A stretch of DNA of 64,000 bases from Paenibacillus beijingensis (GCF_000961095.1 NZ_CP011058.1:1078501-1142500), one strand, 5' to 3'; shown: positions 42,675 through 52,154, counted from the first letter of the stretch. A program made the numbers and translations. The notes: a model not told the origin generated them from the letters alone.

Positions 42675-43832
42675 TCAATTCATTCCGAGCGATGGCTGCC
42701 CGATAGCCGGACGGGAAATCGAGAAGCCGGAAATAGGATGCTCGGTTCGGCCGTTCATGGCCAGCTGGCATAAAATCTCGCCAATAACACTTGCAAACTT
42801 AAATCCGTGTCCCGAGAATCCGCCGGCAATGCTGACATGCGAATATTCCGGATGCCGATCAATGATAAAATCTTCATCGGGCGTCATCGTGAATAAGCAA
42901 ACCCGTCCCTTGTTTAATTTCCCGGCTGCAGCCGGCATATAGGTTTCCAGGAAGCGGCGGACGTCCCCTTCATCTTCCGGATAAATCCCGAAATCGCGGT
43001 TGATATGATCGGGATCAACCATTTCGCCGGTATCCATGCGCCCGAGCTTGACCCCGCTGCCGTCAATGCTGGGAAAACCGTAATACCGTTCAGTCGGCAA
43101 ATCGAAAATGAATGCGGGAAAAAGCGACGATTGATACAGCTTTTCGTCCGCGTCAAACCAGGCAATCGTTTTGCGCAATGGTTGAAGCGGGAGCTGGAGA
43201 GAAGAGAGCAGCTTGCCTGTCCAAGCGCCTGAGCTGACAATAAGCTTGTCCGCGCTGTAACGGCCGTCTTTCGTTTGGACGGTAACCCCGTGCTGATCAA
43301 TTTCAACGTTCTCCGCCGGCGTATTGCACAGCAGGGTAGCGCCGGATTGTTCTGCCAGCTGACGATAAGCCCGGATGCAATCCTCAACGAAAAGCACCCC
43401 TGAGCTCGTTTCCAGACTGCCGATGAAATGTTCCGGGATCTTAATTCCGGGCCAGCGCCGCTGAATCTCTTCCGAACCAAGCACCTCCAGCGGTAAATCA
43501 TATTTTCGCGCGCTGGCGATGGTCTCATTGACAAACTTGGAATTACGGTCCCCTACGGAAAGAACACCCGTTTGACTAAACAAGGTTTGGCCGCTCTCCT
43601 GCTCAAGTTCATTCCATAGCGCTTGGGCTCTTAACGCAAGAGGGACATATTGCCTGCCCTCGCCGTAAGCGTGCCGTATAATTCTTGTATCGCCATGGTG
43701 ACTGCCGTATACATGCGGCGGATCAAACGCATCGATCAGCAATGTTTTGACCCCTTGCTTAGACAAGTAGTACCCTGCAGCCATTCCCATCGAGCCTGCA
43801 CCGAGGATAATGACATCGTAATGTGATGACAA
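42675..43832 (-). CDS. Monomeric sarcosine oxidase-like flavoenzyme
   Basis: 385 residues, strongly like monomeric sarcosine oxidase. FAD-binding VIILGAGSMGMAAGYYLSK (residues 8-26), GSHHGDTRIIRHAYGEG with the two Arg of the flavin and carboxylate site, Cys in RVCLFTMTPDE at the covalent-FAD position, and GFSGHGFKF with the carboxylate-binding Lys. The segment usually written KxGxH is KLGRMDTGE here, so the active-site His (His269 in the Bacillus enzyme, from memory) appears to be Met. Oxidative N-demethylation of sarcosine or another N-methyl amino acid is expected, perhaps with shifted specificity. Located between importer and hydrolase genes. Confidence 0.9.
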   Translation of the reverse strand: MSSHYDVIILGAGSMGMAAGYYLSKQGVKTLLIDAFDPPHVYGSHHGDTRIIRHAYGEGRQYVPLALRAQALWNELEQESGQTLFSQTGVLSVGDRNSKFVNETIASARKYDLPLEVLGSEEIQRRWPGIKIPEHFIGSLETSSGVLFVEDCIRAYRQLAEQSGATLLCNTPAENVEIDQHGVTVQTKDGRYSADKLIVSSGAWTGKLLSSLQLPLQPLRKTIAWFDADEKLYQSSLFPAFIFDLPTERYYGFPSIDGSGVKLGRMDTGEMVDPDHINRDFGIYPEDEGDVRRFLETYMPAAAGKLNKGRVCLFTMTPDEDFIIDRHPEYSHVSIAGGFSGHGFKFASVIGEILCQLAMNGRTEHPISGFSISRPAIGQPSLGMN

Positions 43833-43912
43833 GACAACACGCCTCCCCTATATTTAGGCGGCTCCACGAACCGCTATTCCCATGTCTCGTTGACGCACCG
43901 AATATTTGTTTT

Positions 43913-44686
43913 TTACAACGTGCCTGCCGTTCCTTCGAGCACCTGTCTTAGAAACTGCCGGGTTCGAGGGTGGGACGGCGCGGTGAAAATCGTTTCGGGC
44001 TTTCCTTCTTCAATAATGACTCCCTGGTCCATAATGACGACTTTGTCCGCAACCTCGCGGGCGAATCCCATCTCATGGGTCACGACAACCATCGTCATTC
44101 CTTCCTGCGCCAAATTCCGCATGACTTGCAGAACTTCGCCGACAGTCATCGGATCGAGCGCCGACGTCGGCTCGTCGAACAGCAGCACCTTCGGCTTCAT
44201 CGCAAGCGCGCGCGCGATTGCGACGCGCTGCTTCTGTCCGCCCGAGAGGCTCGACGGGCGAGCGTGCGCTTTTTCCTCCAAACCAACCTTGCGGAGCAGG
44301 TCCAGAGCCAAACGATCGGCATCTTCCCGCGACAGGCCGAGCAAAGAAACTGGCGCCATCGTTATATTTTGCATGACGGATTTATGCGGGAACAGGTTGA
44401 ACGACTGAAATACCATGCCGACTTCGCGGCGAATCCGGTTCAGCTCGTTTTGAGCCATTTCGCGAATTTTGCCGTTGACCGCCTTTCGACCGATCGGCTC
44501 CTTATCGATCGTAATTTCGCCTTTATCGAACGTTTCGAGATAATTGACGCAGCGCAGCAGGGTGCTTTTTCCCGAACCGGACGGCCCGAGAATGACGACA
44601 ACCTCTCCCCGATTGACCTGGAGGTCGATTCCCCGCAGTACGTGATTATCCCCAAAAGCTTTGTTCAGTCCGTCTATCCGTATCAT
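43913..44686 (-). CDS. Polar amino acid ABC transporter ATP-binding protein
   Basis: 257 residues, GlnQ/HisP type. Walker A GPSGSGKST, Q-loop MVFQSFNLFPHKSVM, signature LSGGQKQRVAIARAL, Walker B VLLFDEPTSALDP, switch VTHEMGFAREVAD. The ATG overlaps the permease stop (ATGA). Energises the importer formed with the two following entries. Confidence 0.95.
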   Translation of the reverse strand: MIRIDGLNKAFGDNHVLRGIDLQVNRGEVVVILGPSGSGKSTLLRCVNYLETFDKGEITIDKEPIGRKAVNGKIREMAQNELNRIRREVGMVFQSFNLFPHKSVMQNITMAPVSLLGLSREDADRLALDLLRKVGLEEKAHARPSSLSGGQKQRVAIARALAMKPKVLLFDEPTSALDPMTVGEVLQVMRNLAQEGMTMVVVTHEMGFAREVADKVVIMDQGVIIEEGKPETIFTAPSHPRTRQFLRQVLEGTAGTL

Positions 44687-45360
44687 CGTAAATCATCTCC
44701 CGTGCTTAAACGTCTTTCCAGCGCCAGACCGACCATTCCGATCAGATTGTTAACCAGATAGTACAGAACTGCGATTGCGATCAAAAATTCCATCGTCTTG
44801 TACGTATCGGCAATCATGAGGTTTGCCTGCCGGAACAGCTCGACAACGGTAATGGTCGACAATAACGACGAGTTTTTGATTAACGATATCAATTCGTTGG
44901 TCATGGGGGCCAGCATACGGGTAACGGCTTGCGGAATGATGATTTTGCGCATCGTTTGCATATGGGAGAACCCGAGCGACCTCCCGGCTTCCATCTGTCC
45001 TTTGTCAATGGACTGAATGGCTCCCCTAATAATTTGCGAGGCATAAGCTCCGCTGTACATGCCAAGCGCGATAATGCCGGATACCCAAGGGACGGTGTCG
45101 ATTCCGAAAACAATCGGCAGACCGTAGTACAACAAGAACAGCTGCACGAGCAGCGGCGTTCCCCGAAACCAGGAAAGGTACGCGAGTGCAAGGTACCGGA
45201 ACGCCTTCAGCTTCGACATTTGACCGAACGAGATCACGGTTCCAAGAACCAAGCTGAGCGCAAATCCGGCAAACGTATAGACGACGGTCAGCCACAAAGA
45301 TTGCAATAGAAGGCGTATATTGTCCCACTCGCCGATGACGGAAAAATCAAATTGCTGCAT
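44683..45360 (-). CDS. Polar amino acid ABC transporter permease (HisM/GlnP type)
   Basis: 225 residues, about five TM segments, with the family motif GTPLLVQLFLLYYGLP near residue 90 and the EAA loop MEAGRSLGFSHMQTMRKIIIPQA (about residues 142-164; listed in parts: MEAGRSLGFSHMQTMRK then IIIPQA). Encoded 36 bp after the binding protein. Works as a homodimer in this family. Confidence 0.94.
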   Translation of the reverse strand: MQQFDFSVIGEWDNIRLLLQSLWLTVVYTFAGFALSLVLGTVISFGQMSKLKAFRYLALAYLSWFRGTPLLVQLFLLYYGLPIVFGIDTVPWVSGIIALGMYSGAYASQIIRGAIQSIDKGQMEAGRSLGFSHMQTMRKIIIPQAVTRMLAPMTNELISLIKNSSLLSTITVVELFRQANLMIADTYKTMEFLIAIAVLYYLVNNLIGMVGLALERRLSTGDDLR

Positions 45361-45396
45361 GATGCTCTCCTTTCGTTGCCGGATTTTACGCTGCTG

Positions 45397-46218
45397 CTAT
45401 TCGAACCATTTTTTCACGATTTGATCGTATTGTCCGCTGTCTTTCACTTTTTTCAACGCTTCGTTGACAGCTTTCGTAAATTCGGCATTTTCTTTGCGTA
45501 TTCCGTAACCGTAAAACTCTTCCGTCAGCGTATCGGGCAGAACCTTCATCGTTCCCTTTTCTTTCACGTACGTCTTGGCAGCCGGCAATCCGGTAACGAC
45601 CGCATCGACCTTGCCCGTTTCCAGCTCCAGGAACATCTCCGTGTTTTTCTCTACTTTGACCAGCTTCGTTTCTTTGGCGTTCTCTTCCAGGTATTTCACG
45701 GATTTGGTGCCGATCTGAACCGATACCTTCTTGCCCTTCAGATCGTCGAGTCCTTTGATCGAATCGTTATCCTTTTTCACCATGATGGACAGTCCGCCCG
45801 GGAAATACGTGTCCGAGAAATCAATCGTCTGTTTGCGCTCATCGGTGATATACATGGAGGATGCGATAATATCGAATTTTTTCGCCTGAAGTCCGGGAAT
45901 CAGTCCCTTGAATTCCGTATCCACGAAGTTTACTTTATCGGCGCCAAGCTCCTTGGCTACCGCTTGAATCAGATCAATATCGAAGCCTTCATACTTGTCT
46001 CCGGTCTTATACTCGAACGGTTTGAACGTGGCGTCGAGTCCGACATCAAGCGTTTTGGACTCGGCGATTTTTTTCAGTACGGCATCTTGGCTCGCAGCGC
46101 TGTCGCCCTGCTGTCCTGCGCCCGAATTCGACGTTTCTTTGCCGCCGCACGCTGCCGTCAAGAAAATGAGCATGCTGATCGCCAGCAGAGCAACCGATTT
46201 TTTCGTCCATTTGTTCAT
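45397..46218 (-). CDS. Amino acid-binding lipoprotein (SBP family 3)
   Basis: 273 residues. Signal peptide with lipobox LTAACGG (Cys24), then a Ser/Gly linker and a HisJ/GlnH-like fold (LDVGLDATFKPFEYKTGDKY, EGFDIDLIQAVAKEL). The conserved Asp in the GFDIDL region and the Arg in the MYITDERKQTIDFSDTYF segment are the usual contacts for the ligand alpha-amino and carboxylate groups, so a zwitterionic amino-acid-like ligand is expected. Second gene after the RpiR regulator. Confidence 0.94.
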   Translation of the reverse strand: MNKWTKKSVALLAISMLIFLTAACGGKETSNSGAGQQGDSAASQDAVLKKIAESKTLDVGLDATFKPFEYKTGDKYEGFDIDLIQAVAKELGADKVNFVDTEFKGLIPGLQAKKFDIIASSMYITDERKQTIDFSDTYFPGGLSIMVKKDNDSIKGLDDLKGKKVSVQIGTKSVKYLEENAKETKLVKVEKNTEMFLELETGKVDAVVTGLPAAKTYVKEKGTMKVLPDTLTEEFYGYGIRKENAEFTKAVNEALKKVKDSGQYDQIVKKWFE

Positions 46219-46258
46219 ATGAGAAGTTCCTCCCTAAAAATGTGGTAGATTTGGTTTT

Positions 46259-47155
46259 CTAACGTCTGAAAAAAACGCGGTTTCGTTGATACATCTCCTC
46301 CACGCTGCTCAGCATGTCCTTGGTCCGGTCAAGATCGGTCCGGCCGATCATGTCGAGGAGGATGTTAAGGATGCAGTAGCTCGACGTGTACGAATCGAAC
46401 AAAGTCGTAAACGTGGTGATGATGATCGGCGTCACGATATCGCATTCGCATATCCCTTCCGCCTGCAGCGTATAACTGTCCGTTATCGTAACGAAATTGA
46501 ACTTTTCCTGTTTCAGATACTGAATGACGTCGATCATCTCGCGGGGGTACCTTGGAAAGATAAAAGGCAGAATCAAGGTCGACTCGCGATCCATATGATG
46601 CAGCATGTCGTAAACGTCGCTGCCGCCGCTCGTGCAAACGCGGACGTCGGGATGGATTTTTCGCAAGAAAAAATAAAAATAATTCGCAAGCGGCGCGCCC
46701 GTTCGAAAACCGATAATAAAAACCGTCTTCATGTTCGCGATCCGGGCTGCGATTTGCAGCAATTTTTCCTCGGACGTGTACTCCACCAAATTATTCAGGT
46801 TTTCAATTTCCTGGCCGATCAGGATTTCGAGATTCGACTTCGTTTTTCCCGAGATATGATAGCGCTCGACGCCCGTCACTTCATTCCGGATAATGTCCTG
46901 GACCGTCTTCAGAAATTGAGAGAAGCCTTTGAACCCTAAACTATTCGTAACGAACCGGGTTACGGACGGCTGACTGACCCCAGCTTTGTCGGCGATTTCG
47001 GATGCGGTCATAAAAGCGATCGATCGGTAGTGAACGAGAATGTATTCGGCAATTTTGCGGTTATTCGGCGAAGATTCATCCGAGAAGATCACTTTATTCA
47101 GCATATCTTTTAATTGCTCTGCCGAGAGCGGAAGTGGCTGTATCAATTTATTCAT
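46259..47155 (-). CDS. RpiR family transcriptional regulator
   Basis: 298 residues from the ATG at 47155. N-terminal HTH_6 (about residues 25-80; MTASEIADKAGVSQPSVTRF) and C-terminal SIS domain (about 130-260; FIIGFRTGAPLANYFYFFL). SIS domains usually bind sugar phosphates, but RpiR-type proteins also control N-compound catabolism. First gene of the 38647-47155 run; the palindrome TGAAATATTTCA between promoter and start suggests autoregulation. Confidence 0.92.
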   Translation of the reverse strand: MNKLIQPLPLSAEQLKDMLNKVIFSDESSPNNRKIAEYILVHYRSIAFMTASEIADKAGVSQPSVTRFVTNSLGFKGFSQFLKTVQDIIRNEVTGVERYHISGKTKSNLEILIGQEIENLNNLVEYTSEEKLLQIAARIANMKTVFIIGFRTGAPLANYFYFFLRKIHPDVRVCTSGGSDVYDMLHHMDRESTLILPFIFPRYPREMIDVIQYLKQEKFNFVTITDSYTLQAEGICECDIVTPIIITTFTTLFDSYTSSYCILNILLDMIGRTDLDRTKDMLSSVEEMYQRNRVFFRR

Positions 47156-47167
47156 CACCACCTTGCA

Positions 47168-47226
47168 TGAAATATTTCATTCAATTGATTTGTGAATAGT
47201 ATAATACATATGTCATGGTTTGTCTA
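47168..47226 (-). promoter_or_regulatory. Promoter and palindromic operator of the RpiR-led operon
   Basis: Minus-strand -35 TAGACA (47221-47226), 17-bp spacer, -10 TATACT (47198-47203). A perfect 12-bp palindrome TGAAATATTTCA at 47168-47179 lies between -10 and the ribosome site; GAAA..TTTC half-sites are typical of RpiR-type operators. Confidence 0.6.
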
Positions 47227-47453
47227 ATGGAATTTTCATTGAATGTCATAAAACGTTACATCTAATTCGTTAAATTGATTTTCAAGCGCGGTTTCCTTCC
47301 ATATCTATAAACTTCCATTGTCAAACCTCGGACGAGTCAGTATCATCTATGGAAGATTTTCAGCCTCTCTATGGTCTGTCTATGGATGCCCTTCGATCTA
47401 TATCCGGATACATAGATATTTTTGTGAAAATGGAACAGAGCTGGGGGTACACG

Positions 47454-49757
47454 ATGATTACATTTCGAAGAAAAATAGTTATTGCGGCCATTACGGTGCT
47501 TTTTCTGGCGGGCGCCGCCGTTTTTGTCATCAATCAACCGGATCGGCCGGACCGGCCTTCAAACACGGTGACGATTGACGGGGTGACCCTTCCGGCGAGA
47601 GCCGGCAAAGCTTACTTGCAAGTGCCCGGGAACAACAGCTGGCATGACCTACTGCTCAAAGGCGTCAATATGGGAATGGCCAAGCCCGGCCATTTTCCCG
47701 GCGAAGCGGCGATAACAAAACGCGAATATGCGCGCTGGTTTAAGTCGATCGGCGCGATGAACGCGAACGTGATCCGTGTCTACACACTGCATCCGCCGGA
47801 ATTTTACGAAGCGTTGTCGGAGTATAACGCCAAAGCCGAGCAGCCGCTTTATTTGCTTCACGGCGTTTGGATCAACGAAGAGAAGCTGCTCTCCACCGGC
47901 GATGTGTACATGAAAGACCTAAGCCGGGAGTTCGTCCAGGACATTCGCCGGACGGTCGATGTCATCCACGGAAATGCCGATCTGCCGGCGCGGCCGGGGC
48001 ACGCCTCCGGGAAGTACCGGGCGGATGTCGCCGATTACGTCATCGGCTGGGTGCTTGGCGTCGAATGGAACCCGGAAGCGGTTCATTCGACCAATAAGAA
48101 GCACGAGGGCACTCCCGATTTCAACGGGCGTTATTTCCAGACGAAGCAGGCTTCTCCGTTTGAAAGCTGGCTGGCGGGCATGATGGATGAAGTCGCCGCT
48201 TATGAAACCGATCATTATAAATGGCAGCGGCCCATGAGCTTCACCAACTGGGTGACGACCGACCTGCTGAAGCATCCGTCGGAGCCGTTTCTGACGGAAG
48301 ATCTCGTTTCGATCAATCCGAACGTCATCCGGACTAAACCGGCCTTTCATGGCGGCGCATTCGCTTCTTACCACGTTTATCCCTATTATCCCGAATTCCT
48401 CAACTATGAAACGAAATATACCGACTACGTCGATTTTCGGGGGGAGAAAAACAGCTATGCCGGTTATTTGCACGATCTGAAGCGGGTGCACGGCATGCCC
48501 GTATTAATCGCAGAGTTCGGCGTTCCCGCTTCCCGCGGGATCACGCATCGCAATGTACACGGATACGATCAAGGGTTCCATACCGAGCAGGAGCAAGGAG
48601 CGATCGTCGCCCGCCTTTACAAAAATATTGTGAGGGAAGGCTTGGCCGGCGGACTTATATTCACCTGGCAGGACGAATGGTTTAAACGGACATGGAACAC
48701 GGCCGACCTGGACAATCCCGACCGTCGTCCGTTTTGGTCCAATGCCCAGACCGGGGAGCAGCAATTCGGTTTGCTCAGCTTTGACCCCGGTCCGGTTGAA
48801 ACCTCGTTGTATGCGGATGGGATGGCGGACGATTGGAAGAAAGCCGGGGTTGACCCGGCGAAGATGGAAACCTCCGGTCCTGTCCGAACTTTGGACGAGG
48901 ACGACGGGCTTAGAGCGATCAACCAATGGTTCGTATCCAGCGATGCACGCTACGTCTATTTCCGGATTGATTTCGCAAAAGATGTCCGTCCGTTCGATTG
49001 GTCGAAAGGCAGCATCCTCCTGCTGCTCGATACGATTCCGGGTCAAGGACAGCATCGGATACCCGGCGGAAGCGGCCTGACCACCGACGCGGGCATCGAT
49101 TTCGCGATCGATCTGAAAGGTCCGGGTCGGCAATCGCGCATGTGGGTAGACAGCTACTACGACCCTTTTTATTACGAGTACGGCCCGAGGCTTAACATGC
49201 TGCCAGTCGTGGATTACGCGAACCGGAAAAATAACGGGATATTCCACAAAATTAACCTGGCGCTCAACCGCCCGCTCGATATCCCTAATGTCCGCGGCAA
49301 AACGATTCATTTGCCCTTGGACAAGTTCGAGACGGGGCTGCTCCGGTCCGGGAACGGTAATCCGAACAGCCCGGACTACGATTCGTTAACCGACGTCGCC
49401 TATAATGACAAGGAGCATAGGGTCGAAGTCCGGATCCCTTGGCAGCTGCTGAACGTGAAGGATCCGAGCACACGCGAAATAATGAGCGACCTTTGGAAGA
49501 AGGGGCTTCAAGGCGGCGAAAAAACATCGGGCTTCAAGATCGCCCTCCTCTCCTACCGTCCGAACGGCAGCGACCGTGCCGACGCTCCCGGCGGCCCGGA
49601 CATCTCGTATTCCGTGCCGGGTACGGTAAGCGGCACGCTGTCGGCCAAAGACATGTTTACGTATGAGTGGAGCGAGTGGGAGACGCCCGAATATCATGAA
49701 CGTCTCAAGAAGTCCTACTACATGATGAAAGATTTATTTTCAACACAGATGAAGTAA
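47454..49757 (+). CDS. Membrane-anchored glycoside-hydrolase-like protein of EPS operon
   Basis: 767 residues from the ATG at 47454 (GGGGGT upstream; earlier in-frame ATGs lack sites). TM anchor at residues about 8-25. Then a TIM-barrel glycosidase-like domain (about 55-430) with GVNMGMAKPGHFPGEAAITK, NVIRVYTLHPPEFYEAL, GWVLGVEWNPEAV (candidate acid/base Glu) and VLIAEFGVPASRG (candidate nucleophile Glu, as in clan A glycosidases). The C-terminal 300 residues look like a carbohydrate-binding or DOMON-type beta domain. Precedes the GGDEF-like, HEAT and GT2 genes on the same strand. Role in trimming or releasing the polymer is inferred. Confidence 0.8.
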   Translation: MITFRRKIVIAAITVLFLAGAAVFVINQPDRPDRPSNTVTIDGVTLPARAGKAYLQVPGNNSWHDLLLKGVNMGMAKPGHFPGEAAITKREYARWFKSIGAMNANVIRVYTLHPPEFYEALSEYNAKAEQPLYLLHGVWINEEKLLSTGDVYMKDLSREFVQDIRRTVDVIHGNADLPARPGHASGKYRADVADYVIGWVLGVEWNPEAVHSTNKKHEGTPDFNGRYFQTKQASPFESWLAGMMDEVAAYETDHYKWQRPMSFTNWVTTDLLKHPSEPFLTEDLVSINPNVIRTKPAFHGGAFASYHVYPYYPEFLNYETKYTDYVDFRGEKNSYAGYLHDLKRVHGMPVLIAEFGVPASRGITHRNVHGYDQGFHTEQEQGAIVARLYKNIVREGLAGGLIFTWQDEWFKRTWNTADLDNPDRRPFWSNAQTGEQQFGLLSFDPGPVETSLYADGMADDWKKAGVDPAKMETSGPVRTLDEDDGLRAINQWFVSSDARYVYFRIDFAKDVRPFDWSKGSILLLLDTIPGQGQHRIPGGSGLTTDAGIDFAIDLKGPGRQSRMWVDSYYDPFYYEYGPRLNMLPVVDYANRKNNGIFHKINLALNRPLDIPNVRGKTIHLPLDKFETGLLRSGNGNPNSPDYDSLTDVAYNDKEHRVEVRIPWQLLNVKDPSTREIMSDLWKKGLQGGEKTSGFKIALLSYRPNGSDRADAPGGPDISYSVPGTVSGTLSAKDMFTYEWSEWETPEYHERLKKSYYMMKDLFSTQMK

Positions 49758-49770
49758 AGGTGTGTCCGCT

Positions 49771-51087
49771 ATGGAAACGAACAACACGAGAGTCATCAGC
49801 ACCGATGAGCGGAGCGAAATTCCCGCGGCCGGAGACGGCCGGCGGCCTCTCATTCTCGTCATAACCCCCGATAACGTTTTTTTGCAATTCGTTACCGATA
49901 CATTTTTGAGCCAAGGATGGGCAACGGCAGCGACAACCGATCCCGCCCATGCGGTTCAAACCTTTTTCGAATTAAAGCCGGACTTGGTCATTATGGATGC
50001 CTACGCAAAGAAAGATGCCGGTTCGGCAGCGCTCGATGCGATCCGCGAGCATGCCGAAACCGTTCTGCTGCCGCTGATGAATGCCGGCGATTTCCGCGGC
50101 AAAGCCGCTGAAGAGCTTATCGCCGTGGCTGAAAGTCAGCTGGACATGCGGAGGCGGATCGACGAGCTCGCCCTGCTTGACGGGCTGTCGGGGATGTACA
50201 ACCGGAAGTATTTTTCGATCGAAATGAGCCGGCAATTGAACGACCTGCGGCGCACCCGCGAGCCCTTCACCATCGTCATGATGGATATGGACGGCACCCG
50301 TGAAATCAACAGCCGGTTCGGTTACGCGGAAGGAGACCGAACAATTCGGCATATGGGCCGTTTCGTAAAAGAGCGGGTCCGCTGTTCCGATGTACTGGCC
50401 AGAATCGATGCCGATCGTTTCGTGCTGATTCTGCCGAAAACGTATGCCGAAAACGCGATGACGCTTGTGCGTCGGCTCCAGAACGAATTTGCGGCTGCCC
50501 GCGTAGATATGTGCGGCGAAGCTTCCTCGTGCACCTTTTCCGCCGGTCTGCTGGAAGTGATCGATGTTGCCTGGGATGAAGCGATGTGTGTCCGAATGGC
50601 CGAATCGGCGCTTCAAGGCGCCAAATCAGAAGGCGGAAACGTCTCCCGCATCTTCCGTTTGCAGGACGAACGGGAGGCAGGCTGGATGCGGCACCTGAAC
50701 CTCGCCATTGTGGAAGACGACGATTTGATCCGCAATTTGCTGGAGAAGCGGCTGCCGGAAATCGGCGGAGCCAAGCTTGCCCTCGATATTCGAAGCTACA
50801 AGGACGGGGAATATTTCTTTGCGGACGAATGGCATAACGGCAAAGGCCAGTTCCTCATTATACTGGACCGCAACATGCCGCGTATGAACGGAATGGAAGT
50901 CGTGCGCAGGCTGAGAAGCGGCTATGACCGCTCCCGCTACCAGATCCTGATGCTGACGGCCGTCAATTCGGAAGCGGGCATCGCCCAGGCGATTGAGGCC
51001 GGAGTCGACGATTACATGACGAAGCCCTTCAGCCTGGTCGAATTGGAATCCCGGATCCTGCGTCTGGTTAAGGGGCTGAAACGATGA
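49771..51087 (+). CDS. REC-degenerate GGDEF-REC protein, probable c-di-GMP receptor
   Basis: 438 residues from the ATG at 49771 (AAAGGTG eight bases upstream). Domain order: receiver 1 (about 20-130, Asp76 in DLVIMDAY), GGDEF-like domain (about 145-300), receiver 2 (about 310-430, DDD pocket in VEDDDL, Asp366 in IILDRNMPRMNG, Lys in MTKPFS). In the middle domain the signature GGDEF is replaced by DADRF (213-217), so cyclase activity is not expected. The upstream RCSD (204-207) keeps the RxxD product-binding I-site in the right register. It thus resembles PelD or YdaK in logic: a c-di-GMP receptor that controls the downstream GT2 synthase. The stop overlaps the next start (ATGA). Confidence 0.82.
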   Translation: METNNTRVISTDERSEIPAAGDGRRPLILVITPDNVFLQFVTDTFLSQGWATAATTDPAHAVQTFFELKPDLVIMDAYAKKDAGSAALDAIREHAETVLLPLMNAGDFRGKAAEELIAVAESQLDMRRRIDELALLDGLSGMYNRKYFSIEMSRQLNDLRRTREPFTIVMMDMDGTREINSRFGYAEGDRTIRHMGRFVKERVRCSDVLARIDADRFVLILPKTYAENAMTLVRRLQNEFAAARVDMCGEASSCTFSAGLLEVIDVAWDEAMCVRMAESALQGAKSEGGNVSRIFRLQDEREAGWMRHLNLAIVEDDDLIRNLLEKRLPEIGGAKLALDIRSYKDGEYFFADEWHNGKGQFLIILDRNMPRMNGMEVVRRLRSGYDRSRYQILMLTAVNSEAGIAQAIEAGVDDYMTKPFSLVELESRILRLVKGLKR

Positions 51088-52154
51088 ATACGAGCCTCGC
51101 AATCGCTGAAGGAACGGGTCTCATTTTTCTCGCAAGCGCCCTTCTTATCTTTATTCATCTGGTTGCCCGCAAGCTGTGGATGAAGAACGAGGAACGGCGG
51201 AAACAGACTTTAATGGCTGCCTTCCAGCAAGCGGACTCCGCAGTGGAACATTACCTTCGCACGGGTGAACAGGCGGATCGGCTGAAGCTCCGGCGGCCGT
51301 ACGAATACGAAGCGCTGGAAGCCTACTTCGGGCAGCGGATCAAGGCGAACGCCGCGCGTGAGAAAGAGCTTATTTATCGCTTTGCCGACCGCTATTTTCA
51401 CCGCTATTATGCGCAAAGGCTGAACCGTCGCCGCTGGAGCAACCGTATGGGCGCTTTGCTGTACATCGAACGCTTCCGGCTGCACCGCCTTCTGCCGGAT
51501 GTAAAGGAGCTTCTGCTGCGGAGGCGTCTGTCCGACGAGGAACGCTATCTCGTCTATCGCGTAATGGCCTCTTTGCAGGACAAGGACATCACCCGGATCC
51601 TGTTATCTTCACCCGATCGGCTGCTGCCTGCTTATGTGTACAGGCAGATCCTGCTTGTGCTTGAAATGCCGCACTTGGAACAATTGATCGCCGCGTTTGA
51701 CCGCTGCCCATTGCCGCTGCAGGAATCGATCATCGATATATTGCGTACCCGCAACGAGCGGACGTATCCGTTACTGGAGCTGCTCGAGCGGACGCTTGAT
51801 CATGAACAGGCTGAATTGCGGATCCGCGCCTTGAAAGCGTTGGCCAACTTCGGATATATGTCCGGTGATGGGGTACGGCGGCTCTGCGAATCGTTTGACC
51901 TTTGGAGAGCCCGGTCATGGCAGGAGAGGTTAATGGTCGCCAAGCTGATGGGAAGTCTCAAAGAAGCGCAGTTCCTCCCCTATCTGCAGGAAATGATCGG
52001 AGACCCGTCGTTTCACATTCGGGCGGAAGCCGCGGCAGCCATCTCCCGCTATAAGCATGGCACGGAATGGCTCGAGTTCATTCGCGACCACCACTCCGAC
52101 AGATATGCGCGCGACATGGCGGGCGAGATATTAAATAGAGGGGTGATCCGGTAA
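51084..52154 (+). CDS. Membrane-anchored HEAT-repeat protein
   Basis: 356 residues. One N-terminal TM (about 10-29, GLIFLASALLIFIHLVA), then a cytoplasmic, Arg/Leu-rich all-alpha region with HEAT-like pairs (for example LLELLERTLDHEQAELRIRA, and QEMIGDPSFHIRAEAAAAIS near the end). No catalytic motif. Coupled by ATGA to the receptor gene and by TAATG to the synthase gene, so it is likely an adaptor between the two. Confidence 0.75.
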   Translation: MNTSLAIAEGTGLIFLASALLIFIHLVARKLWMKNEERRKQTLMAAFQQADSAVEHYLRTGEQADRLKLRRPYEYEALEAYFGQRIKANAAREKELIYRFADRYFHRYYAQRLNRRRWSNRMGALLYIERFRLHRLLPDVKELLLRRRLSDEERYLVYRVMASLQDKDITRILLSSPDRLLPAYVYRQILLVLEMPHLEQLIAAFDRCPLPLQESIIDILRTRNERTYPLLELLERTLDHEQAELRIRALKALANFGYMSGDGVRRLCESFDLWRARSWQERLMVAKLMGSLKEAQFLPYLQEMIGDPSFHIRAEAAAAISRYKHGTEWLEFIRDHHSDRYARDMAGEILNRGVIR

